NCBI GenBank assembly: GCA_023433205.1
Contig: JAEZDS010000169.1
Span: 1 to 16,097, forward strand
Origin: Bacteroidota bacterium
GTDB lineage: Bacteria; Bacteroidota; Bacteroidia; B-17B0; Aurantibacillaceae
DNA length: 16,097 nucleotides
Direction of reading: 5' to 3'
Position numbers and translations under genes: made by a program. Of this stretch, positions 1 to 8,200 are shown in pieces (position 1 is the stretch's first letter; every line of letters begins with the position of its first letter). Under the pieces are notes generated by a model that had not been told where the DNA came from, did no database searches, and worked only from the letters and a program-made list of their open reading frames with translations.

Positions 1-2
1 GT

Positions 3-479
3 AATGCCATCTCACTGATTGTGAACTTCCCCTGCCATTCTGAGCTTGTTCAGGAAATGACCAAGATTGCCGGGGAGGAGCTCAGTCATTTTGGGATGGT
101 TCATGAGAAGCTGCTGGAAAGAGGCCACACGCTGGGTTTTGAGCGCAAAGACAATTACGTGAATGAATTGTACCGGTTTATGAGAAAAGGCCACCGGAAA
201 GAAATAGTACTGATAGACAGATTACTTTTCGCCGCCATGATTGAGGCACGCAGCTGTGAACGATTTAAGATACTGTCGGAAAAACTGCAGGACCCCGACC
301 TCAAAAAATTCTACCATGAACTCATGATAAGTGAGGCCGGTCATTATACAACATTTATAGGTTTTGCAAGAAAATACGGCGAGGGTGTGGAAGATGTAAA
401 CGCCCGCTGGCAGCAGTGGCTGGAATATGAAGCCGGCGTGATCAAAAATTACGGCCGTAGCGAAACCATTCACGGCTAA
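3..479 (+). CDS. miaE: tRNA-(ms2io6A)-hydroxylase, MiaE family (5' partial)
   Basis: The reading frame is open from the left edge, so the start lies outside the window; 158 residues are visible. MiaE is a ferritin-like non-haem di-iron monooxygenase that hydroxylates the isopentenyl group of ms2i6A at position 37 of tRNA. The visible part shows the expected helical metal-ligand motifs: EELSHF (Glu and His ligands), EARSCERF, and SEAGHY (Glu and His). The lost N-terminus should hold the first ligand glutamate. The visible GTG at 21 is not a convincing start, because the family-like residues NAISLIV precede it in frame. The stop (477-479) is followed directly by the next gene, suggesting a shared transcript. 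The family assignment is from recalled motifs and overall length. Confidence 0.88.
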   Translation, partial: NAISLIVNFPCHSELVQEMTKIAGEELSHFGMVHEKLLERGHTLGFERKDNYVNELYRFMRKGHRKEIVLIDRLLFAAMIEARSCERFKILSEKLQDPDLKKFYHELMISEAGHYTTFIGFARKYGEGVEDVNARWQQWLEYEAGVIKNYGRSETIHG

Positions 480-1460
480 GTGCTGACCTACCAAAATATT
501 CTTGTAATACAAACAGCCTTTATTGGCGATGCGATCCTTGCCTCTGCGCTGCTTGAAAAATTTCACGCTGTTTATCCGTATTCAAAGATCAGTATTCTGG
601 TAAGGGAAGGAAATGAACACATATACCGGCAGCATCCTTATCTGCATAAAGTGCTGGTGTGGCATAAAAAGAATAAAAAGATCAGAAATCTTCTGGCTCT
701 TGTCCGGGAAGTTCGTGCCGCCAGATTCGATTGTGTAGTGAACTGCCACCGTTATACCAGCTCAGGTATAATCGCTGCCTTTTCAGGGGCCCGCCACATA
801 ACAGGTTTTAAAGAGAATCCCTTATCCTTTATGTTCAACACAACTGCGCGCCATAAGATTGGCGACGGCAGACATGAAACCGAACGGTACAACAGTTTGA
901 TCAGCGATTTTACAGGCACAGAAGTTTTTAAACCAAAGCTATACCCTTCAGCAGCAGATAAAAAAAAGGTAGCTCCACTCACGGGCGGTAATTATGTTTG
1001 TATGGCGCCTGCCTCGGTATGGTTCACCAAACAACTGCCCCCTGAAAAGTGGACAGAACTCTGCGAAAAGATACCTGAAGATTATACCATTTATTTGTTG
1101 GGTGCTGCTGCAGACAAATCGCTCTGCGAGAATATTGCTTCAGCAGTTAAAGTCCGTCAATGTATTGTGCTGGCGGGAGAGCTGAGTTTACTTCAATCAT
1201 GTGAACTAATGCGGCACAGTAAAATGAACTATGTTAACGACAGCGCTCCGCTGCATCTGGCCAGCGCTGTAAATGCCCCTGTTACCGCCTTTTTCTGCTC
1301 AACGATACCGGAGTTCGGATTTGGCCCTTTGAGCGAGAATGCGCGTGTGTTCGGGGTTGATAAGCTGCCCTGCCGGCCCTGCGGACTGCATGGCTACAGG
1401 AGCTGCCCACTGAAACATTTCAGGTGCGGACACGAGATGCCACTGCCTGCCATCGTTTAA
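480..1460 (+). CDS. Glycosyltransferase family 9 (heptosyltransferase-like)
   Basis: This 326-residue protein resembles ADP-heptose:LPS heptosyltransferases of GT family 9, which act at the cytoplasmic face of the inner membrane in lipopolysaccharide core or other surface glycan assembly. The N-terminal Rossmann half opens with ILVIQTAFIGDAILASALL (residues 7-25), typical of the family. The C-terminal half has APASVWFTKQLPPEKW (176-191), the donor-site-like NDSAPLHLASAVNAPV (253-268) and a late cysteine cluster C298, C301, C309, C316, also seen in many relatives. The start is a GTG beginning on the base after the miaE stop; no better ATG is available, so translational coupling is likely. The donor and acceptor sugars cannot be read from the sequence, and a non-heptose donor is possible. 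Confidence 0.85.
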   Translation: MLTYQNILVIQTAFIGDAILASALLEKFHAVYPYSKISILVREGNEHIYRQHPYLHKVLVWHKKNKKIRNLLALVREVRAARFDCVVNCHRYTSSGIIAAFSGARHITGFKENPLSFMFNTTARHKIGDGRHETERYNSLISDFTGTEVFKPKLYPSAADKKKVAPLTGGNYVCMAPASVWFTKQLPPEKWTELCEKIPEDYTIYLLGAAADKSLCENIASAVKVRQCIVLAGELSLLQSCELMRHSKMNYVNDSAPLHLASAVNAPVTAFFCSTIPEFGFGPLSENARVFGVDKLPCRPCGLHGYRSCPLKHFRCGHEMPLPAIV

Positions 1461-1471
1461 GGTTGGATCCA

Positions 1472-2248
1472 ATGCACAACAAGCGATTTTTTGAATTCGA
1501 AGATCTTGCCTGGTTCCCCAATGCTATCAGACAAGGCGGAACCGATTACCTGCGCTATTTTATGAACCTCAGCGGTTTTTATGATGATGCTGTTCCGCTG
1601 ATAGCCCGATTACTGGAAAAAGCAGGAGAAACAAAAATCCTTGACCTCTGTTCGGGCGGAGGCGGAGGCATTGAGAGAACCACAAAAAAGCTTCTTAAAT
1701 GGTCAGGGTTGAACCTGAGTATAACCCTGAGCGACAAATTTCCAAATCTCAGCGCATTCAAACATATCAGCAGAACCACGGGCAATGTGATAGACTATAT
1801 AGCTGAGCCGGTTGATGCACTGCAGATACCGCAGCATCTGCCCGGCATGCTCACCATGTTTACTGCGCTGCACCATTTTAATGAAGAGGAAATAAAAAAA
1901 ATCCTGTCGCAGGCCACCAAACAGAAAAGAAGCATCGCTTTTTTTGACGGTGCCGATAAACACATTGGCTCAGCACTGGCTATCTTACTTTTTCAACCCA
2001 TAAGTTTTGTAGCAGCAACTCCTTTTATCAGACCATTTACCTGGAAAAGGATTTTGTTTACTTATGTATTGCCGGCCATTCCAATAATGACCATGTGGGA
2101 CGGGCTGATCTCTGTTAGTCGTCTCCATCACTGGAAAACGCTGAAAAAAATTGCCGAAGAGACCGAGCCGGCGTATCACTGGCAGGTTGGCCTGCTAAGG
2201 AACAAACTGGGCATGGGTGTAACTTATCTTACCGGCTACCCGCACTGA
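1472..2248 (+). CDS. Class I SAM-dependent methyltransferase, substrate unknown
   Basis: This 258-residue protein has a Rossmann-type SAM-binding fold. Motif I is ILDLCSGGGGG (residues 56-66), an acidic residue ending strand 2 lies in LSDKFPNL (D88), and a motif IV-like strand is LTMFTALHHF (127-136). Residues about 166-210 are unusually hydrophobic (GSALAILLFQPISFVAATPF and the stretch around 194-206). This suggests membrane association or a lipophilic substrate. The C-terminus ends in GVTYLTGYPH. I chose the ATG at 1472, 11 bases after the glycosyltransferase stop; the frame also allows a GTG at 1424, but that would overlap the preceding gene and adds residues with no fold character. It is convergent with the OmpA-family gene, with the two stops abutting. 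I do not recognise a specific subfamily. Confidence 0.75.
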   Translation: MHNKRFFEFEDLAWFPNAIRQGGTDYLRYFMNLSGFYDDAVPLIARLLEKAGETKILDLCSGGGGGIERTTKKLLKWSGLNLSITLSDKFPNLSAFKHISRTTGNVIDYIAEPVDALQIPQHLPGMLTMFTALHHFNEEEIKKILSQATKQKRSIAFFDGADKHIGSALAILLFQPISFVAATPFIRPFTWKRILFTYVLPAIPIMTMWDGLISVSRLHHWKTLKKIAEETEPAYHWQVGLLRNKLGMGVTYLTGYPH

Positions 2249-4279
2249 TCATTCAATGCCCCGGGGCTCTTCAGTTTCAACCACACCAATTATTTTGAAT
2301 TCTGTGCGTCTGTTCATGGCTCTGTTCTCGGGATTATCAGAACCATCAGCGTTTTCGTTGGGAGCCAGGGGACTGGTCTCACCAAACCCCTTCGCTTTTA
2401 AGCGCTCAGGTTCAATACCTTTTGAAATGGCATAATTGATGATATTCTCGGCACGTTTCTGCGACAGTTTCAGGTTAAACAATTCATTCCCCTTGCTGTC
2501 GGTATGAGACTGGATCTCGACAATAATTTCAGGATTGGCAATCAGCATCTCTACAAGCATATTGTCAAGGATTTTTTTCTGTGCTTCATTAAGATCAGCT
2601 CTGCCAAAGTCGTAGTTAAAATCCGGAATGGCAATTACCCCCGTGGGTTTCTTCATGATCTTTGCCGTACGGTTGATCTCAGCCTTGTCAGTTAAACCAC
2701 GGGTTGTTACCTCATCGGTGATGCCCAGAAAATCTTTCTTTTTTATCACTACAAAATAATCCTGATCGGGTTGCAGCCGGGTTTTGTAGTTTCCAAGACT
2801 GTCGCTTGTTGTGCTTTTCACAAAAAAACGTTCGCCGCTTGTTTTGTCCTTCACATAGATATCCACATTGGCGTTGCTTACCGGGAGATCTGTTTCCACC
2901 ATGTCGAAAACTGTTCCCTTAAGGTCAATATGTATAAAATCAGGAAGTTTATAACTGTAAAGGTCATCACAGCAGGTGCTGTTTGGCAGAGCCGCCCCGC
3001 CTTTACGGTTGCTTACAAAAAAACCTTCGTCTCTTTGTCCGGATATAGTGTAATAAATATCATCGGCACCGCTGTTAAAAGGAGCGCCCAGATTCTGTGC
3101 ACCGGTTAAACGCCGGCCATCTCCAAGAGAGCGGTAAATATCAAATCCCCCGAGGCCACCCAATCCTTCAGAGCTGAAATAAAGCGTGCGCGTTTCATTG
3201 TCGAAAAAAGGAGTGATCTCGTTCTGGGGCGTATTAATTTTGTTTCCCACGTTGCGCGGCTTCTTGTATATTCTTTTCTTTTTATCGTACACAGTGTACC
3301 AGATATCCATACCACCCTTGCCCCTGGGGTTATCGGTTACGTAATAAATCACATCATTGCCTTTTACCGGATCGTTTGTAACTGCAGGCATGGTGGAGGT
3401 GTAACGAGGATGGTTTATTTCTTTGGGAAGTTTAACCGGAACCGACCATTTGCCATCGAATTTTTCAGACACATAGATCGCGCACAGCATTTTGCCGGAA
3501 AGGTTGCGTTTACAACGGGTAAAATACATGCGCATATTGTCGACACTTAATGCGGGATTTGCCGTGTTAAAATCATCAGTATTCAGCTGCTCGTACCTGC
3601 CGGCGTATTTCCATTCGCCCCCGGTCTTTTTTGCCACATACAGCTGCTTTTTGGGAATGGCAGAATAATCTTCCTCTACAACATATTGTGTGGCGTCGGT
3701 TCGCAGTGAGGTAAACAAAATAGTAGTACTATCAAGGCTAAGCGGTGATCCCTCGGCATTAAGTTTGTTAATTGAGGTATCGAGCCTTGTTACGTTCACA
3801 TTTGCACCGGCATTAAGCAGCGGACCTATTGAGTCGCAAAAAACGATCTCTTTCCGTGCCTGCCTCTTAAGGATCTTCTGGGGTCCTTTATATTCCTTAT
3901 TAAATCGTTCAAAGCTCACTTTTGCACTGTCATATTCGCCATGTGATTTCTGCATCATTGCATGGTAATAAAGCGCTTCGGGCACCTGAGAACTGCTGAT
4001 ATTATACGCTCTCAGGAACATTACCTTTGCCCTTTCGTAGTCTCTTATCTGCATGTAGGCCTTTGCAAGCAGTGCGGTACTTTTCGCATCACTGCTGTCG
4101 TGTTTTATATAAGCCTCAAGCAGGGCGATCGCTGAACTGGGATCATCCTGATTCATGGCGCTGCGCCCCATTCTCTTAAGCGTTTTGGCCTCAGCGGTTC
4201 GCAGCAGCGTGGTATCAACCTGCGCGTGCCCAAAACTGCCAAGGAGCAGGAAAAAAACTATAAGTTTAATATCGTTCAC
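2249..4279 (-). CDS. TPR / PD40 propeller / OmpA-C protein, PorE-like
   Basis: This 676-residue periplasmic protein probably anchors an outer-membrane complex to peptidoglycan. A signal peptide (residues 1-20, FFLLLGSFGHAQ) has no lipobox cysteine. TPR-like helices follow (about 28-130), then a PD40/WD40-like beta-propeller (about 175-445, with blades such as NPALSVDNMRMYFTR, GGMDIWYTVYD and GGFDIYRSLGDGR). Next is a carboxypeptidase-regulatory-like beta domain (about 451-530) and an OmpA C-terminal domain (about 553-665). The diaminopimelate-binding pair is intact: D594 in SHTD and R609 in LSQKRA, 15 residues apart as in other OmpA domains. This domain order matches PorE of the type IX secretion system and the OmpA proteins usually found beside PorP/SprF. 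The start is GTG, overlapping the porP 3' end by 14 bases, so translation is probably coupled. It is last in the adhesin operon. Confidence 0.85.
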   Translation of the reverse strand: MNDIKLIVFFLLLGSFGHAQVDTTLLRTAEAKTLKRMGRSAMNQDDPSSAIALLEAYIKHDSSDAKSTALLAKAYMQIRDYERAKVMFLRAYNISSSQVPEALYYHAMMQKSHGEYDSAKVSFERFNKEYKGPQKILKRQARKEIVFCDSIGPLLNAGANVNVTRLDTSINKLNAEGSPLSLDSTTILFTSLRTDATQYVVEEDYSAIPKKQLYVAKKTGGEWKYAGRYEQLNTDDFNTANPALSVDNMRMYFTRCKRNLSGKMLCAIYVSEKFDGKWSVPVKLPKEINHPRYTSTMPAVTNDPVKGNDVIYYVTDNPRGKGGMDIWYTVYDKKKRIYKKPRNVGNKINTPQNEITPFFDNETRTLYFSSEGLGGLGGFDIYRSLGDGRRLTGAQNLGAPFNSGADDIYYTISGQRDEGFFVSNRKGGAALPNSTCCDDLYSYKLPDFIHIDLKGTVFDMVETDLPVSNANVDIYVKDKTSGERFFVKSTTSDSLGNYKTRLQPDQDYFVVIKKKDFLGITDEVTTRGLTDKAEINRTAKIMKKPTGVIAIPDFNYDFGRADLNEAQKKILDNMLVEMLIANPEIIVEIQSHTDSKGNELFNLKLSQKRAENIINYAISKGIEPERLKAKGFGETSPLAPNENADGSDNPENRAMNRRTEFKIIGVVETEEPRGIE

Positions 4280-5270
4280 AGGGTAATATCTTTTTATTTA
4301 GTCTGGTGCTTTTTGCCCGATAGATAAGCGCTATCTCATAGGCGCCGCGGCTGTCGACCGCTGTTTTAAGTTGAGAGAGGGTAATGTCGTAACTAAAACC
4401 AATGGTATAATTTGAATACTTAAATCCCATGGTGAGAATGCTGGCATCGGGGTTGCGCCTGATCCCGCTCCTGAACATGTAACCTGCAAAAACCGAATTA
4501 GTAAAGAACGCGTCGCGCGAAAGTACATACTCAAGGTTTACACCGCTTACCCAGTCGCTTGTTTTGCCGGTATATCCATACAGACTGTGTCCGGTTAAAA
4601 TAACTTTTGTAAAGTGATAGGCCAGTGACAAGTTATAAGCCTGCCGCCCCCTTAAATGTCGTCTGTCGCCAAAAAAACTTTCACGCGGATTGTTTATATG
4701 GAACGCTGCAAAGCCCATCTCCGGTTCAAAGGCGCCAAACCTGCGGGATACTGCAAATCCTGCGTTCAGATCAAAATAAGTGAAGCGCTGGTTCACTCCT
4801 GTTTCACTGTTTGGCATGTTGTGATCGAAATATCCAGTTTGCCAGTTAAGTTGCTCAGGAAATGAGTTCTTATAAAAATCAATACTCTTTGTCACCACGC
4901 CTGGCTGAACGCCGGCGTGTACATTGAACCCGAAAAATCTTCCGTGATATGCCGCAGAAGGCAAGATCTTATTCACTGACAGGTTGCCGCCGCTCTGATC
5001 ATTTAAAAAAATAAGACCTCCGCTGAAATTTATGTTGCGGGGATAAAAATTCATATCGCCACCAGCTGAAAAGGTTTTGTAAGGATCGCCAAGCTCTTTC
5101 CACTGACTGCGGTAGTTTCCAAAAAGCCGGTAATCTCCCCTGTAATTCCCTGTATAAGCCGGATTCATTGAGAGTGGTGAAAAATAATACTGACTAAAAT
5201 GGATGTCCTGCCCCTTCAGCTGAAAAGCAGCCAACCCTAAAAACAGCAGATATTTTTTATACACGCGCAT
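4266..5270 (-). CDS. Type IX secretion membrane protein, PorP/SprF family
   Basis: This 334-residue outer-membrane protein has a signal peptide (about residues 1-20, ending LKGQ) followed by the family hallmark DIHFSQYYFSPLSMNPAYTG. Alternating beta-strands run to the C-terminus, as expected of a beta-barrel. PorP/SprF proteins are paired with T9SS cargo bearing type B C-terminal signals; SprF is needed for SprB adhesin secretion in Flavobacterium johnsoniae. Here the ATG begins on the base directly after the stop of the adhesin 1 gene, and the 3' end overlaps the OmpA-family gene, so all three are almost certainly one operon. By context this is the export or anchoring partner of adhesin 1. 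It may also serve adhesin 2, which has no PorP of its own in view. Confidence 0.92.
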   Translation of the reverse strand: MRVYKKYLLFLGLAAFQLKGQDIHFSQYYFSPLSMNPAYTGNYRGDYRLFGNYRSQWKELGDPYKTFSAGGDMNFYPRNINFSGGLIFLNDQSGGNLSVNKILPSAAYHGRFFGFNVHAGVQPGVVTKSIDFYKNSFPEQLNWQTGYFDHNMPNSETGVNQRFTYFDLNAGFAVSRRFGAFEPEMGFAAFHINNPRESFFGDRRHLRGRQAYNLSLAYHFTKVILTGHSLYGYTGKTSDWVSGVNLEYVLSRDAFFTNSVFAGYMFRSGIRRNPDASILTMGFKYSNYTIGFSYDITLSQLKTAVDSRGAYEIALIYRAKSTRLNKKILPCERY

Positions 5271-8200
5271 TTACCGCAATATTTTAAAGGTTGAACTTTT
5301 TAAGATGGGTTCATCGCTGATGTATGACTGAACCGAAACCTCATACACATAAGTTTCATTGTTTTGAGGCACTCCCCTGTAGTTACCGTCCCAGCCCTGG
5401 TTAATATCATTGGTCTCAAAAAGTAACTGACCCCAGCGGTTATAGATCCTGAAGTAATTCAGCTTCTTAATTCCCCAGCCATCAACATAAATAATGTCGT
5501 TTTTGCCATCGCCATTTGGTGTAAATGCCGTGGGAACATCTACACTTGCTTTTGGCAGGATCGTGATCTTATAGGTATTCTGCACCTGCGCGCACTTCAT
5601 ATGATCTTCAACTACCACCGTGTAGGTGATGTCATTTGTTGATGTGGAGACGGGAGAAGGACAAAGGGTGCAGCTCAGCTGGGCTATCTCGGGAGTCCAG
5701 GTATATGTATAATTACCAACGTAACCGTTCACCGTTATCCGCTCACCAATTACGATACTTGTATCCCAGTCAGCACGCGGCGGAGGCAGGAGTATCTCTA
5801 TGTCGCGCACTATTGTTTCACTTACACATGCGTTGGTATCCTGAACATTAAGAGAAAATTCCATTGAAGCAGCGGCCACTGCTTCAGAAAAAATGACCTG
5901 GGAACTGGTAGTAAAAACATTTGGCCCCATAATACCTGCCGGGGGATTCCATGTTCCTGAAACCACAGCCGGAGAAGCAGTGACGGTAAGAGTAAAAGGT
6001 ATTTCTGGGCAATGCTGCCCTGACGCAATAGTGGCAGTAGGCAGCGGAAAAATAGTGAGATTTTTAACGGTGCTGGCCTTACAATTATGCCCGCTATCTG
6101 TTACGGTTAGACTAACCTGCTGCACCCCGTGGTTCGGAAAAACGTGCGTAATAACAGAATCAGAGCCGGAAATACCACCAGGCAGCTGCCAGTTAAACAG
6201 AAGCGGGTTGTCGGAATTTGAGACCGATTTACTTACAAACCGATCGGCTATATTAAGGCAATGCAGCGAATCAGTTACTGTGAGTTCATTGTTACGCAAT
6301 AATCCCGGTTGTACATTAATGATTTTGATCTGCTGTTCAGATGAGTATTTGCAGGCATCGCCAGAAGACCAGTAAATAAGAGAGGCCGAGGTATTACCCT
6401 CAGCAGTGGCTGTATAATTGTTGTACGTATGCATTGTAAAACTTGGCGGGCCGCTGGAGGCCTGAACAGTGGGGCTCGCTGTAGCATCGCCGAAATCCCA
6501 AACCCAGGACTTGACGCCCCCTCCTCCTGTTGAGTCAATGGAAAACCTGATTTCATCACCAACACAGATCAAAGTTTTACTCACGACAATTTCGGCTTTA
6601 GCCACATATACGGTAAAGTTTTTGGTGACTGAGGATTTACAATTGTAAGGAGGCCCTGAGCTCACAGACAACGAAATTGCGATCACACTGGAGGTTGTGC
6701 TTGAATAAGGAAAGGTAACCACGTTGAGGGGCAGCACCGGAGAGCCAGTGCCCATATCCCATGTGGGAATACTGGGCGGCGGAAAACTAACATTGCTGAA
6801 AGAGACTACCGCCGGAGAGCAGATGTTGTTTCCGCCGGTTGAGCCAGGACTTGAAAAAATAAAATCGGCCACCGGCACCTGCACGTTGCTGATGATTGCA
6901 ATGCCGGTGTTTGTGCAGCCCTGGTTGTCTTTTACAGTCATACTAACAGTGTAGTTTCCCGCCATAAAAGTGTAAGACGACACGCTGAAATTCACCACCG
7001 CGGTTGAGGTAGGACTCACCCCATAATCGAAAGTGTAGCTGGGGTAAGCATGTTGGGCTACAAAAGTTATTGTAGTTGCCGTATTGGCCGGAAGACACAT
7101 ACCCGGCGAGCTTGCGTAAAAAGATGCATCAGGATTAATTACCTGCACCGTATGTGTTACAAACTTTGAACAGCCCTTACTATTGGTAGCATTAAGCAAT
7201 ACTGTGTACACCGAAGGCTGATTTACAGCTGAATATGACTGAACAGGCACAGTCTGCTGAGTGGTCGTTAATGAATATCCGTTACCAAAGTCCCAGAAAA
7301 AACTGCTAATGGGATCAGGCACAGGCTGTGTGGTGTTGATGATCTGAACTGTAGGAGAAGAAAAACAAATGTTATTGGAGCTGAATGAAAAAGTTGGCGT
7401 TACATCACTCACAGTTATGGTATGCGACACACGGTCCTGACAACTATTTACATCCCGCACCACCAGAGTTACTGTATGTGTTCCGTAATTTGTAAAATTA
7501 TGACTATAAAAGGGGCTGGAGATATCCTCAGGCGGCAGATTATCTACGTACCAGGTATAACCCCTGTTACAGGTCGCATAAACATCGTCTGAACTCTGGG
7601 CGTTGAACTGAGGCGCGGTTCCTATACAGGCAAGGGCAGGCCCTGTAAATTCAGCTTTTATTTCCCGCACCTGAGCCTGCAGCGTATAAACATGAGGAGC
7701 GCAGCCTGTACCGGCATTTACACCGGTAACAGTAACAACATAATCGCCTGAGGCGGTGTAGGTGTGCGCCACAGAATTTGTGACAATTCCGGTTGCATTC
7801 CCTGCCACCACCGTTGAAGTGTTGTCCCCGAAATCAATGGTGGCTGTTTGTACCTCCTGAAGAGTATTGTGAAAAACAACATTCAGCGGACTGGTGCAAT
7901 TGGTTTCGTAGCGGGATTGAACTATGGGCCCCTGCACCAGCACACTCTGAGATGAAACAGCCGTGCCTTTGCAGCTGTGATAATAACCCGACATTGTGAA
8001 GGTGTGCAGTCCCACATTTGTAAACTGCCAGGAAGGATTTGCATCTGTTACACATCCTGAAAAGAAGCCATTGTCACTTTCTACATGCCAGTGCTGGATA
8101 GATGAAATGTTTGGGCTGGTATTTACAATCTGCACTGCCTGTCCTGGACAAACCTGCGAAGGGGAAAATGAAAAACTCACCACAGGAGGGTCAACCACTA

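Noticed and set aside
1424..1471. GTG start at 1424 for the methyltransferase
   Set aside because: It overlaps the glycosyltransferase 3' end by 37 bases and adds 16 residues without fold character; the ATG at 1472 fits the gene spacing.
5893..6375. 160-codon open frame on the + strand inside adhesin 1
   Set aside because: It is antisense to an intact PKD region and shows no protein-family character.
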